A stretch of DNA of 37,994 nt from a virus. The translations under genes were made by a program, and so were the position numbers. The stretch spans positions 1 through 37,994 of IMG/VR virus record IMGVR_UViG_3300025769_013579. The stretch is one strand, 5' to 3'. This document shows, piece after piece, positions 10,047 to 20,123 of the stretch. Within the stretch, counting starts at the first letter, position 1; each line of letters starts with the position of its first letter. Below the pieces are notes generated by a model. It saw only the letters and a program-made list of their open reading frames with translations, was not told where the DNA came from and did no database searches.

Positions 10047-11843
10047 TTATACTATCACTCCAACAATGTCAGTGTTTGGTAATAGAATTTCGGCTGCTGA
10101 GTCAGCGGGAATTCTTAGGTATCTGCCGTCGTTAGATAGGTTAGAATTAATATCATAGACAACGTTGCTGTATGTTCCGCCGACACGGTTGTACAACTCA
10201 ACACTCTTAGTATCGGTTACACCTGGAACATCATTAAGGACTTTGTAAATGTCTGAAATGTAGATTGATTCGCCTAAACCAAACTTGATGGTCAAGAAGT
10301 TATCACTAATTGCTTTGTTGCATTGCTGCAAAAGATCATAGCGGTTAATGTCTAGATCAGGAATCACTTCATACCTTATTCCAATGTTTATTATTTTCCC
10401 GTTGAGTATGTCGATTGTGTCGTTTATCATTCGGTAGTTATCAAGCCATACCTTAAGATTGTCTTTTAATACGGAGTTAGGAATAGTTAAGTTTCCGTTT
10501 TCGTCCTCAGATAAAACATACATGTTTAGATTTCTTTTTAGAGAAGTCTCGTCTCTAACAACATTTGCTCTTTTGATTTTCCCAAATTTTGCAGGCATAC
10601 GATAAGCAAGATTCATATAGTCTTCTCTTGTTACCGCACGGTTTTGAGCAGCGAATGTTCCAAATGCTCTGGTTCTTATCTCGTCAGCAGTCAAAGGTGC
10701 TGTATCGCCAAGGATTGGCTCTTCGTTGTCGACTTCAATGGAACCTACCATGGTTGAGATAGTTCCCTCAGATAGAGCAGAGCGGTCTCTAAAGAGAAGC
10801 TTGGGTGAGATAATATTTGTTACAGAACCAACTGAAGCATTCGCAATGTTGGAAGTATTTGCTGTGTAAGTTACTGTTAATGTTGTATTTACTGGAACAA
10901 CTCCGAACTTATCTGTCTTGATTAGATTAGTTGGATCAAAGGTTGTCTCAGTAACATAAGGCTTGCTATCAACGTTCAGTACGACATCAGCAGGATCAGC
11001 TACAACATCGCCAGTTAGATTATCTTCTGAGCCATAGCCAAACTGAACGCTTGTTGTGTTGTCTGTATTAAACTCTACAACATACCTTCTTGGTACAGGA
11101 GTCACTCTCATAGAGTATGGGACAGCGTCTCTTGATGTGTTATCTACGTTTTTAACTTGAGATAGAACTACGTCTTGAGAAAGATTTTCTACTTCGTAGT
11201 ATTCGTTCCCTTGAGCATCAACGATAGACAGAACCTCTGTTACATTTGGTCGGCTTAGAGATAGTCTCAAGAATCTCTGGTAGTCACCTACTGTAAGCTG
11301 TTCTTCGAATTGCTGCCCTGAAACTACCTGTCCAAATGCTTTCACAGCGAAGAAAGTTGGGTTACCTGTTGTAGTATCTGTGCGAGCAACTGTTATTTCG
11401 TTATTAGAATCGGAAAAATCAACATCACTTATTAGTGTGTATGTTGCTCCATTATCTCCCGTAAAGATTGTGCCTTGCTGGAGAATAGGAAAATAATCTA
11501 AATCTGGTGCTCTAGAGTTTGCTGCAACAGGAACAAGCATGTAGATAGCCACCTGACCTGTTGATTTAGCGACACCTTGGTTTTTATAGCCAAGAGTCTC
11601 TGACAGACGAACAACATTATCGTATCTAATAGCACTATCTAGAAAACTTTCGTTGGCTTGGAAATCAGCATAGAATGATAGCTGGTCACCGACATAAGCG
11701 ACAAGATCCAACATCAAAGCACCGAAAGATGCTTCGCTGAAATCCTTGAAGGTTGTTGGATAATAACGCTTAGCATAGTTCTCTAAGTCGGTCTTAATAG
11801 ACTCAAAGTCTCTGCTTGTGTAGTTTATCGGTCTTTTAGCCAT
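10047..11843 (-). CDS. gp6: Baseplate wedge protein, gp6 / baseplate-J-like (598 aa)
   Basis: The N-terminus (INYTSRDFESIKTDLENYAK, then ALMLDLVAYVGDQLSFYADF) is the characteristic opening of T4 gp6/baseplate-J-type wedge proteins of T4-like phages. In T4, gp6 dimers form the ring of the baseplate inner wedge. Its 598 residues compare with about 660 in T4 gp6. The C-terminal part (about 370-560) carries a segment TADEIRTRAFGTFAAQNRAV, typical of baseplate J, where the protein is told to start from later positions in the array of wedge domains. It lies directly downstream of the gp25-family gene, the same pairing seen in T4-like phages. The start is ATG with no strong Shine-Dalgarno, consistent with coupling to gp25 (gap 17 nt). 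Confidence 0.9.
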   Translation of the reverse strand: MAKRPINYTSRDFESIKTDLENYAKRYYPTTFKDFSEASFGALMLDLVAYVGDQLSFYADFQANESFLDSAIRYDNVVRLSETLGYKNQGVAKSTGQVAIYMLVPVAANSRAPDLDYFPILQQGTIFTGDNGATYTLISDVDFSDSNNEITVARTDTTTGNPTFFAVKAFGQVVSGQQFEEQLTVGDYQRFLRLSLSRPNVTEVLSIVDAQGNEYYEVENLSQDVVLSQVKNVDNTSRDAVPYSMRVTPVPRRYVVEFNTDNTTSVQFGYGSEDNLTGDVVADPADVVLNVDSKPYVTETTFDPTNLIKTDKFGVVPVNTTLTVTYTANTSNIANASVGSVTNIISPKLLFRDRSALSEGTISTMVGSIEVDNEEPILGDTAPLTADEIRTRAFGTFAAQNRAVTREDYMNLAYRMPAKFGKIKRANVVRDETSLKRNLNMYVLSEDENGNLTIPNSVLKDNLKVWLDNYRMINDTIDILNGKIINIGIRYEVIPDLDINRYDLLQQCNKAISDNFLTIKFGLGESIYISDIYKVLNDVPGVTDTKSVELYNRVGGTYSNVVYDINSNLSNDGRYLRIPADSAAEILLPNTDIVGVIV

Positions 11844-11860
11844 ATTATTTTTTCCCGATA

Positions 11861-12265
11861 TTAATTAGTCATCGTCGAAGTTATTACTAACTCATCTTCT
11901 TCGTTAAAAGGCAATATGTTATACTTTATACTCACCCTTACTTCGTTTAGTTTTAATGTTGAGTCTTCATCGCTTGTCAAGAAGTTAATCTCTTCTAGTG
12001 AAATACTAGGTATATAAAACTCTACTTGCTCTTTTATAGCTTGTGCGATTCTCCCAAAAGTTTCGTCATTTACACCATCAAACAAATAGCCATATATGCC
12101 CACACCAAATTCTGGTATCATCGGTCTTTCGCCAGGCATCGTGAGAATGAGCATCTTAAGGTTCTGCTGAAACGTTTGCTTCAACGTCTTATTAAGCTGA
12201 TAAGGTCCGTCTGTTGGGTCATAGACTAACGGAAGCCTTGGTGAGATGCCTTCTAACTTACTCAT
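11861..12265 (-). CDS. gp25: gp25-family baseplate wedge protein (134 aa)
   Basis: Size (134 residues, T4 gp25 132) and motifs fit the GPW/gp25 family: LTMPGERPMIPEFGVGIYGY, where the PGER loop and the following G-x-G-x-x-x-Y/L segment are signatures, then a helix QAIKEQVEFYIPSISL. In T4-like phages gp25 sits in the inner wedge core and helps start sheath polymerisation; it is also the counterpart of type VI secretion TssE. The ATG overlaps the end of the 1927-residue gene by 8 nt, and gp6-like follows. This gp25-gp6 pair is the most secure evidence that the phage has a contractile tail. Confidence 0.93.
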   Translation of the reverse strand: MSKLEGISPRLPLVYDPTDGPYQLNKTLKQTFQQNLKMLILTMPGERPMIPEFGVGIYGYLFDGVNDETFGRIAQAIKEQVEFYIPSISLEEINFLTSDEDSTLKLNEVRVSIKYNILPFNEEDELVITSTMTN

Positions 12266-15200
12266 TTCTGTTAATTAGTGTTTCTAGAGTACTTTTCTCT
12301 TCTAATCTTCCTTGAAGAGGTACATTATAGTTTCTATATAAATTCACAAGATATATTCTGAAGAATCTCTGTGAGAGAGCTTTTACTTGATTCTGAACGT
12401 AACTATCTGGAGCACCTTCAGCATTTACTGGTCCCCCAATACCATCTGGACTATCTGGGAACTCTGTGCCAAAAAGTTCAAATATGTTGGCTAATAAGTT
12501 GAAATATGATCCTGGCATCCTGTCATTTGGGAAAAGATTGTCTAATCCCCCTCTTCCTAATCCAGTACTTCCTTGGACTTCTAGTGATAAGAAGTTTTGG
12601 ATCTGCTCAACTACTCTTCTTCTTATAACCCCATCAGGTCTTTCTAGTTCTCTTTGTCCTTCGAGCCCTTCAAGATTATCTCTAATGTAAGCATCTCTAC
12701 TATCTGGATTATAGAATAAACTATTTAGTAGCCGAAGACGGTCGCTTACTCTTTCCTGTAGTTCTGTTGAAATTCTTTGAGAAAGATTTTGCGGTATTGG
12801 TTGTCTTCTACCACCACCGTCTAAGTCATCTCCAACTAGATTTCCAGCACCAAAGTACTCAGGAAATAAACTGATCAACGTGGCGGGTTCGGATCTTTGG
12901 TCTGGCGAGAACTGAACTCTTGATCCCTGATTTCTCAAGAATAACAAGTCTCTAAGTCTTAGTATTCTATCTCTGGTTAAGAGCCCATCTGAAATCTCTT
13001 CTCTCAATATTGCAATTCGTTGCTCTACCTGATCTGAGTAGTAATAAGTTACTTCTTGTGTTCCGTCGTAGTATTCAACATTCACTGGGAAACCAACAAA
13101 AGTTGGAGTAAAACGCTGAACCACTTGTCTTTTTATTGCCGTAAGTAGGTTATCATCTGCACCAGCTATTTCTAACAGAATCCTATACTGAGTATCACTA
13201 TACCTATTAGCATACTGTATGCCACGATCATAATAGATCATATAAGAAGCAATCTGAAAAGCTACTGGGAAATAATAGGCACCCACAAGAAGTCCAAGTT
13301 GCGTTATTTGATTTCTATTGTAGAACTGACCTATAATCTGCTGGGCTGCACGGGCTTGGTCTGGATCCGCAATACCATATTCTTCAAAATTGACATTGAA
13401 CAATAATCTATAAAACTTAACAAGAGTATTTTCATATAGCTGTTTGGTATTAGTAGGAGCTTCTGGGTCAAATATTGATTTGTTTATACCTGTATATTCA
13501 GAGGTTGTTGAAATATTATCCAACATACCAAGATAGATTGATTCTATAATGTTCCTCATATTTTCCGCAGGAGTTAAATCCTCTCTAATGATTGGATTTC
13601 TGTTATAGTCCTCATCCTCTGAATCGTGAGGGAAAACAAGTTTAATGTATTGAATAGATTCATAAAAAGGTCCAATCATCTCTCTAGGCGTTAGTTCGTC
13701 AGTTATCTTCTTATGAAGATAATCTACGATAAGCTGAGTTGTTCCAACACTGCCCCAGCAAGTATATACACGAGCAAGCGGCATGATGTTCATAAAGAAA
13801 GAAATCATTCTTGTCTGCAAAACTTGCACTGCTGATTCTGCCCTGAAGGTGTCTTCCTGGGTAACACAAAAATCATCCGTCTTCTCAAGGGGAAGCTTTC
13901 CTATGGCTGCAACATATCTAGGCATTCTCCTTCTACCTGTATCGTTTATTACAGCTATATTAATCTGCGTATCCAGCCTTTCACGATAGTTTTGAATACT
14001 AACAACATCAGCATCTCTATCAGAAGCTTGCAGTGCCAACTGGTTATTTGTTGGGTTTTCAACTGGTAGTCCTACGGAGAAGTTTCCATATAACTTAGGT
14101 ATGCCACTTAGTCCGCCCTGCCCCTCATTAAAGAAGCCATAGTTTATGCTAGGAAGAAGGGTATCATTTACAAAAAGTTGGTATTGATCATCTACTCTAA
14201 AGTTGAAGTTCCCAACCTGAAGATTGTCAAAGATTCTGTAATCTACAGAAGTAAAATCTCCATTCTCTCCTACGGTCTGTGTTTCCGAGGATATTGATTT
14301 TTCATTATGAACAATCCCCGCAGGATTATAATAAGCAACAGTTGGAGTTTGGCGATCGGCATCCCAATAAACTATTCGTATATCACCCTTAGATGGATTT
14401 GAGCAGTATAAGTTTGAGGCACCAGCATATCCACGATATGGAAATACGCTCTCTTGTTGTCTTAAATATCCATATGTGGCATTTGTTATTTTATTAAGTT
14501 GTGTCTTTTCAATAGTTGATGGATTTCCATCGGGCTGAAGGGGTTGATACACTCGACTTAAACTTTCTGGACTCAATAACGCAGTTCCTTGACTTTGGGC
14601 ATTATTTAGTAGCTTCTTTAGAGGAGAAGGTGCGTTATTTATAGCATAGTAAGCTGTGCCATAAATATCAAAGGGTTTTGTTGGCGGATTTCTATATTGT
14701 GGAATGGGTATCTTAGGAAGCTCTCCAGTTCCACTATATGTCATCCAAAAGAAGTTATAGACATTATCAGATGTCCAGGCGTTTCTTCTTGATCCTATCT
14801 GTCCGCCAGTTAGAGTAACGTTATCATCATCAACTACAGTCGTTATTTGTGTTCTTTGTCCAAAACCAGCAGGTGTTTGGAAAAACACATCTCCATTTCT
14901 AGATTTATAAAGCTGATTTATACTTCCTTCCCTTAGTTTAGTCCCAAGCTGGTAGTATATCTCAGTTCCCATTTTTGAGTTATATAAGTTGTACTCATAG
15001 TTTTGAACTCTTCTTTGCTCTCTTCCAAACAAATTTGACAATAGACCAGCAAGCCACTCAGATAATGAGTTACTCAAGCCAGCTATAAACTCCAAGAGAT
15101 CATCGTACCAAGACATTGTTGGCAATGAGTCAATCAATCTCTCTAGTTCAAATTTTATATTAGACAAATCTCTAAGCCAATTACATAAGTTATTAATTTT

Positions 15201-18041
15201 ATTAATCTTATCACTGACTATGTCTGAATATTGAGCTTCTATCTCTGGAATCTCAAAGTTAAGCTCCAGTGGATTTGTGTAGTTTTCCCTCTGATCACAG
15301 TATGCCTCTAAGGGAGAGCGGAAAGGCAAATCACCAAATTGACCTTGCCCCTCTATAGCATCCCCAAGGAGAATGAAAAAGTCAATAATCTTTTCTTCAG
15401 TAAAGTTTAGTGTATTATATTCCCTTGGATCAATTATTACACGATTTTCTTCACCAGGATTTGAGAAAGGAGAAATATAATTGACCACGTGATCACTTGA
15501 TAAAGTCTCAAATAGGTGGTTTATCAACTCAGAATTGGCATCACCGTCAAGAAGTTGCTGTAGTTCAACTGGGGTTGCCATTGCAGAGACATCCTCAAGA
15601 ACATTTTGAATCTGTTCCAAGGTCGCATCTGAAGTTTGTCCTTGTTCATTGATATTGAAAAGGTTCGCTAATCGAGCTATTTCTACTAAATCTACTTCAT
15701 CAACGTAGTTTGATAAATCAGTAAATCCAAAGTCTTGCTTCTTGAAAGAGTTTTTTAACCCACTTGCTGGTCTTTTATTTCCATCTGGTCCGCAACCCAA
15801 CAATGCACTAATAACATCTTTTGCTATACCAGCAACAATAGATTTAACAAAGTTTAGCAAAATTGTTTCAATAGCTTTTCTATAGACTTTTGATTGCTTA
15901 GTCTTTAGAGAAATCATATTCCTCTTTGTAAATTCAATCTTTATTGGCTCATCAAGAGTCTTCCTTACAAGAGCATTAGCTACTGGAGGTGCTCCAATGG
16001 GATCTAAGAAACTATCTTCAATAAAGTCTCCAAGGACATCCAACGAGCAGAATATCTGCTGATTGATCGCTTGTTCCACCTGCCTCTGAGCTAGTGCGGG
16101 GTTCTGTGCAAATCTTGCAGCATCAGAGAGCCTTTGTTTGGTTAGTTCATCTTCTATGATTTCCTGACGGAGAAGTATGATTGTTTCCCTGATTAATGAT
16201 CTTACTTTTGTTTTCCCTGTAGCAGCTTGCCAAAACCTTAAAGCGTACTTAGCTGCCTTTGCTTGTCCTGTATTGCAGTCTATCGATTGAAGGGTTGAAG
16301 ACATTCTATAAGACAATGGCCTGTTTGAGAATAGTCTCTCATATTCAGCAGGACTGGTTTTGGATAGTTCAGATAGCTTAGTGAATAAATCTTTTCTTTT
16401 TCTCCTTCGGCGTTCATCTTGTGCAGCGGAAGCATTAGCTCTCTTTGCTTTAACGGCATCAATCCTTGATGATGGAAACGCATATTTGGATAAAAAGTCT
16501 AAAGCATCTTCTCGTGTTGAAGGTGTTGTACTCTTCACATCATTATAGATTGGATAACTATTCTTTATGAACGAAAAAGTTGTTGGCGTAAAAAGAGAGA
16601 ACGCATTTGCTATACGGGCTTGCTCTTCTTCTATATTAAGATATGTTGTGTTACCAGTTCCCTGATAATAAAAACTTCCGTTGATACAAATGTGATCCAG
16701 CAAATAATCTTCAGTAAAGAACATCTGGACGAGGTCTTCGTCTTCTAGGGATATTTTATTGTACCCGTAAAATAGAGACAACAAATCAAAGAAAGACTCA
16801 AGTCGGTCAGCCTCTCTACCTAAATCAAGTCCATTGAGAACCTGCGGCGTTAAACCGTCGTCTAAAAGCTTTTCGTTGTATTCTACAAGGATGCCCCTGA
16901 CTGAGAACATATACCTCAACATATCTTCCACACGGAAGGTTACACTGTTTGCGGTTTTGTTTTCTTCTCCGATTATTCTCTTTGCCTTCTGGAGGGAGGA
17001 AAGTTCATACTCTTCAAAAGAAGGTCTGTCTTCAGATTCTAATGAATCTGGTAGATTATTAACATCGGATGAGTTTATTTGTAAGCAGTAGATCCACCTT
17101 GAGCCTGGTCTTAAGTCTCTGTAGGTTAAAAGAGAAAAAGTTTCAGGGGCTGAGTATTTTGATAATAACCTCTGAAAGTTGGCTTCCGAGTGCTTACCTG
17201 TGAGCTTCAGTATCTCACGAATGCTTGTTTCTATAGCATCGTTATATCTTCCTCTCTGACTCTCAGTGTATCCAAGCCAGGTCGCCACTGCATCTGCTCT
17301 TTCTCCTAGTCTCAAGGAGTTGAAAGCATACGCTCCAGTTTCTGTGCGTCCTGTTCGCTTGACATAATAATATTTTAAATCAACTGGGTTATAATAAACT
17401 CTGTCATTATCTTCCCCTGGAAGTCCGTTCTTTCTCCAGTCATATAAATCTACATTTGAATCTGAGCTTATATAAGTTGTAACGCTAGGACTTAGGTTCA
17501 ATAGGTCAAGCCCAACTTCCTCGCTGTATTGAACCTCTGGAAGATCAAGAGCTTTTCTAAGTTTATTCTTATACTGCCTAGAGTGGGCGGGTGGAATAGC
17601 TATTAGATTGGCGATATCCTGATTTAAATCAGGGCGTATATCATTGTTTCTATATTCCCTCTGATACGTCAATTCAGAAGTTTCTGAAGAATATTTCTCC
17701 AGGACACCATTCCTTCTTAGCTCCTCTACTATTAGTTGGAGGGCTTCTGTTGCTTTCGTATCGCTGATTTTCTGTACTTCGTTCCCTACAACTTTACCGT
17801 TCTGTGGATGAAGTGCGAAATATGCCAACATATCACTTGTAGTGATTGTGCGATTACGACCTGCTAGTTCCAACCCAATTGCGGGAAACTCATAAAAATA
17901 TAAATAACTCTCATGAATCGCATCGATAACGAATTTGTTAGATTCATTTTCATAATCGTAACCAACACCACGGCGTTCCTCCGTGTTAATGCTTTCCGCA
18001 TAAGGGTTGATTATTCTTCGTTGTCGTTCAGTGAGAGCCAT
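12258..18041 (-). CDS. Giant virion protein of unknown fold (1927 aa), probably baseplate-associated
   Basis: This is an uninterrupted 1927-codon frame starting at ATG 18041, with AGGTAAG 6-12 nt upstream. It begins MALTERQRRIINPYAES. It mixes Tyr/Asn/Arg-rich segments with helical blocks, for example a charged stretch near residues 520-560 (AKRANASAAQDERRRRKRKD). A region near residues 730-750 (FVKSIVAGIAKDVISALLGC) is hydrophobic enough to be an amphipathic or membrane-active helix but is not a clear membrane anchor. No catalytic motif or signal peptide is recognised. It sits between the spike/lysin genes and gp25/gp6, where large baseplate hub or wedge proteins are usually encoded. I do not recognise the family; a baseplate role is inferred from position only. 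Confidence 0.82.
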   Translation of the reverse strand: MALTERQRRIINPYAESINTEERRGVGYDYENESNKFVIDAIHESYLYFYEFPAIGLELAGRNRTITTSDMLAYFALHPQNGKVVGNEVQKISDTKATEALQLIVEELRRNGVLEKYSSETSELTYQREYRNNDIRPDLNQDIANLIAIPPAHSRQYKNKLRKALDLPEVQYSEEVGLDLLNLSPSVTTYISSDSNVDLYDWRKNGLPGEDNDRVYYNPVDLKYYYVKRTGRTETGAYAFNSLRLGERADAVATWLGYTESQRGRYNDAIETSIREILKLTGKHSEANFQRLLSKYSAPETFSLLTYRDLRPGSRWIYCLQINSSDVNNLPDSLESEDRPSFEEYELSSLQKAKRIIGEENKTANSVTFRVEDMLRYMFSVRGILVEYNEKLLDDGLTPQVLNGLDLGREADRLESFFDLLSLFYGYNKISLEDEDLVQMFFTEDYLLDHICINGSFYYQGTGNTTYLNIEEEQARIANAFSLFTPTTFSFIKNSYPIYNDVKSTTPSTREDALDFLSKYAFPSSRIDAVKAKRANASAAQDERRRRKRKDLFTKLSELSKTSPAEYERLFSNRPLSYRMSSTLQSIDCNTGQAKAAKYALRFWQAATGKTKVRSLIRETIILLRQEIIEDELTKQRLSDAARFAQNPALAQRQVEQAINQQIFCSLDVLGDFIEDSFLDPIGAPPVANALVRKTLDEPIKIEFTKRNMISLKTKQSKVYRKAIETILLNFVKSIVAGIAKDVISALLGCGPDGNKRPASGLKNSFKKQDFGFTDLSNYVDEVDLVEIARLANLFNINEQGQTSDATLEQIQNVLEDVSAMATPVELQQLLDGDANSELINHLFETLSSDHVVNYISPFSNPGEENRVIIDPREYNTLNFTEEKIIDFFILLGDAIEGQGQFGDLPFRSPLEAYCDQRENYTNPLELNFEIPEIEAQYSDIVSDKINKINNLCNWLRDLSNIKFELERLIDSLPTMSWYDDLLEFIAGLSNSLSEWLAGLLSNLFGREQRRVQNYEYNLYNSKMGTEIYYQLGTKLREGSINQLYKSRNGDVFFQTPAGFGQRTQITTVVDDDNVTLTGGQIGSRRNAWTSDNVYNFFWMTYSGTGELPKIPIPQYRNPPTKPFDIYGTAYYAINNAPSPLKKLLNNAQSQGTALLSPESLSRVYQPLQPDGNPSTIEKTQLNKITNATYGYLRQQESVFPYRGYAGASNLYCSNPSKGDIRIVYWDADRQTPTVAYYNPAGIVHNEKSISSETQTVGENGDFTSVDYRIFDNLQVGNFNFRVDDQYQLFVNDTLLPSINYGFFNEGQGGLSGIPKLYGNFSVGLPVENPTNNQLALQASDRDADVVSIQNYRERLDTQINIAVINDTGRRRMPRYVAAIGKLPLEKTDDFCVTQEDTFRAESAVQVLQTRMISFFMNIMPLARVYTCWGSVGTTQLIVDYLHKKITDELTPREMIGPFYESIQYIKLVFPHDSEDEDYNRNPIIREDLTPAENMRNIIESIYLGMLDNISTTSEYTGINKSIFDPEAPTNTKQLYENTLVKFYRLLFNVNFEEYGIADPDQARAAQQIIGQFYNRNQITQLGLLVGAYYFPVAFQIASYMIYYDRGIQYANRYSDTQYRILLEIAGADDNLLTAIKRQVVQRFTPTFVGFPVNVEYYDGTQEVTYYYSDQVEQRIAILREEISDGLLTRDRILRLRDLLFLRNQGSRVQFSPDQRSEPATLISLFPEYFGAGNLVGDDLDGGGRRQPIPQNLSQRISTELQERVSDRLRLLNSLFYNPDSRDAYIRDNLEGLEGQRELERPDGVIRRRVVEQIQNFLSLEVQGSTGLGRGGLDNLFPNDRMPGSYFNLLANIFELFGTEFPDSPDGIGGPVNAEGAPDSYVQNQVKALSQRFFRIYLVNLYRNYNVPLQGRLEEKSTLETLINRNE

Positions 18042-18052
18042 TATCTGCTTAC

Positions 18053-18955
18053 CTAATTTACATTATTATATTTACTACGGAAATTGTATTTTGCAAAAGG
18101 ATTTTTATTACTGTAGTTAAGCTGATGGAAAGTAAAGTTCCATTCTTGTAAAGATAAATTGACCACCTCTGTGGGCAAGCGTTTTACCATAGAAGCCAAC
18201 TTAGTTGCAGATACCCCAGTTGGATCAACAAATGCAGCAGCTAAGGTAGCAAGAAGCTCCAGTGTAAAAGCGGCTGAACCGTGAAGATCAACAATAAGCT
18301 CTAACATATTGTCTAGCAGTTCTGCTAAATCATCGCCCTTTACCATTGGTTGCAAGTCTGCGTCGTTATTGCCGGCGATCAGATCAATGCCCTGAATATT
18401 GTCTCCAATAAACATACCAGCAGCACCATTATAAGAATCAGTGCTAGTTACCAGCTTTATGCCTTCTCTCCCGATAACTCGCACAGAGTCAGCTTTTATA
18501 GCGATAGCGGAGCGGTTGGTTAGGTTGCCAACCTTTCCTGGGGCAAGGTTAAAGTATTCGGGCGAATCAATGTCTGCTCGCTGCGATATATAGATACGAG
18601 CAGAATCAAGTTCGGTACTTTTGTTTGTTAGTACCTTTTCCCCTTGATTATCAACCTCTCTAGCCATAATGCCAGACAAGCCGGCGATTATGTCAATGCA
18701 CCCAACATTGGTATTGGCTGATGATCCTTTTCCAGAGAACTCACTACCTGGACGGTCACGACCCATAATAATAATGGTGTTGTGTTTCCCTTGGATGATA
18801 TTTTCTGACTCTTTGAGGTTATAAGAAGGATTTGGCCCTATAATGTCAGACTGGAAATATCCTGAGTATTCTTGTCCTTGAAGTTTTGGGGAATCATTCT
18901 CAAGTGATTTCTTATTATTTGCTAGGAGTGCTTCTGTTATTGATTTGCCTAACAT
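18053..18955 (-). CDS. Putative baseplate central spike / gp5 C-terminal-like protein (300 aa)
   Basis: The central section contains repeated short beta segments of the kind found in gp5-type spikes: SAIAIKADSVRVIGREGIKL followed by GIDLIAGN and DLQPMVKGDDLAELLD. The IKADSVR-x-x-GREGIKLVT pattern and the PMVKGDNL-like hinge are typical of the spike or post-spike region of T4-like marine phage hub proteins. The C-terminal 90 residues are helical and end with a short basic/Asn-rich tail. The gene starts 3 nt after the M23 lysin stop, which suggests that the two form one functional hub/spike complex split over two genes. T4 gp5 fuses OB domain, lysozyme and spike in one chain. No catalytic residues are seen here. 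The function is inferred with moderate confidence. Confidence 0.72.
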   Translation of the reverse strand: MLGKSITEALLANNKKSLENDSPKLQGQEYSGYFQSDIIGPNPSYNLKESENIIQGKHNTIIIMGRDRPGSEFSGKGSSANTNVGCIDIIAGLSGIMAREVDNQGEKVLTNKSTELDSARIYISQRADIDSPEYFNLAPGKVGNLTNRSAIAIKADSVRVIGREGIKLVTSTDSYNGAAGMFIGDNIQGIDLIAGNNDADLQPMVKGDDLAELLDNMLELIVDLHGSAAFTLELLATLAAAFVDPTGVSATKLASMVKRLPTEVVNLSLQEWNFTFHQLNYSNKNPFAKYNFRSKYNNVN

Positions 18956-18958
18956 ATT

Positions 18959-20122
18959 TTACTCCTGTGACTGGTAGAAGGTTTTTCCAATAAAATGAGC
19001 CATTGGGTCCTTTTTGCTTCCAGCATTAAATGGTGTAGAGGAATTAGTGATATATTCAAAGTGAAGGTGGGCACCATTTCCAATACCAGAACCTCCAGAG
19101 TATCCTATAAGCTGACCTCGTTTTACATTTTGTCCATTCCTTATAACTGGTCTTCTATTGTAATCCTGAAGGTGTGCATAAAGGGTGAAGAAAGGCTCTG
19201 GGGACATATTCGGTAAAGTACTATATGCTGTATGTCTTATGAATATGTAATATCCATATCCTTTAGTTGGTCCGCCGCCGTTTGTTCTCAGAGTAGCTAC
19301 TCCGTCTAAAGCAGCAAAGATAGGCTCATTAATTGGAGCCCTAAAGTCTGTACCGTAGTGAGCCCTTATCCTTCCACTCACTGGGTGTCTTCTGTTCAAA
19401 TTATAAGGGGAAGTAACAAACAAACTCCTAACGGGAGGAGTAGGAGAAAGTTGTATTTGCCCTGAGTCTAAAGTCATTGGAGGAGTTGAGATAGGTGCAA
19501 CCTCTCCAAGTCTTGAAACTGTCTCGCAGGGATCTGGCGACACTTGGCTTGTAGAAGGTAAGATTGTTAGACACTTCTGGGCTTCCTGTAGAGCATACTT
19601 GTTATTGAGGTGCCCTTCGATATTAATAATGTTCCCTGTTTCCATATGGCTGGAGAACTGTGCTCTTGGATTATTGAATTGTACTTCTACTATATCACCA
19701 GGCTTTATGCCTGTACCAACCTTGTCTCTATAAACATATTTAACCAAAGGATAGAATCCGATTGCTGGATCGTCAAACCTCTTAACTTCTGGAATCCAGA
19801 AATGTCTTGGATCACTAAACACCATAACTCTAGCCATTTGATATTTTGCTTCTGAGTCTGGCTGGTTTACTGTCTCGTAAAAAGACTTAATCTGATCCTC
19901 TACTCGTAAGACTAAAGCTTTTGCTATAGTTAAATCTGTTGAAGAGTTTGGTGTATTTAATCTACGAATGATATTCTTTAACGTTCCCATAGGAGTGGAA
20001 CGGTCGAGATCCCAAGCATTATTGCTTATATCATTTCCAAAAGACATATCATTTTGGAAAAGCTGTTGCTTATCGTCGTCGTAAATTGTTTGATCTTTTA
20101 GATCTTTTGGTCTGGTAGCCAT
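18959..20122 (-). CDS. Tail hub lysin with OB-like domain and M23 peptidase (387 aa)
   Basis: Residues about 95-170 (from FSDPRHFWIPEV through PGDIVEVQFNNP) look like the OB-fold of gp5/VgrG-like hub proteins. Residues about 235-375 form an M23 (LytM-type) zinc endopeptidase with the complete site: H255 and D259 in HYGTD, H317 in YAHLQD, and H352 and H354 in AHLHFE. Such enzymes cut peptide cross-links of peptidoglycan, so the protein is probably carried at the tail tip and opens the cell wall during injection. T4 gp5 uses a lysozyme domain instead, so the enzyme type differs while the architecture is analogous. The start has an excellent ribosome site (AGGAGG, 6-7 nt spacing) that overlaps the end of the upstream gene. 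No signal peptide is present, as expected for a virion part. Confidence 0.88.
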   Translation of the reverse strand: MATRPKDLKDQTIYDDDKQQLFQNDMSFGNDISNNAWDLDRSTPMGTLKNIIRRLNTPNSSTDLTIAKALVLRVEDQIKSFYETVNQPDSEAKYQMARVMVFSDPRHFWIPEVKRFDDPAIGFYPLVKYVYRDKVGTGIKPGDIVEVQFNNPRAQFSSHMETGNIINIEGHLNNKYALQEAQKCLTILPSTSQVSPDPCETVSRLGEVAPISTPPMTLDSGQIQLSPTPPVRSLFVTSPYNLNRRHPVSGRIRAHYGTDFRAPINEPIFAALDGVATLRTNGGGPTKGYGYYIFIRHTAYSTLPNMSPEPFFTLYAHLQDYNRRPVIRNGQNVKRGQLIGYSGGSGIGNGAHLHFEYITNSSTPFNAGSKKDPMAHFIGKTFYQSQE

Positions 20123-20123
20123 A

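Noticed and set aside
14636-14643. Perfect T4-late-promoter octamer TATAAATA on the minus strand
   Set aside because: It lies deep inside the 1927-residue gene. I see similar numbers of the octamer on the plus strand, where there are no genes, so chance in AT-rich DNA explains it.
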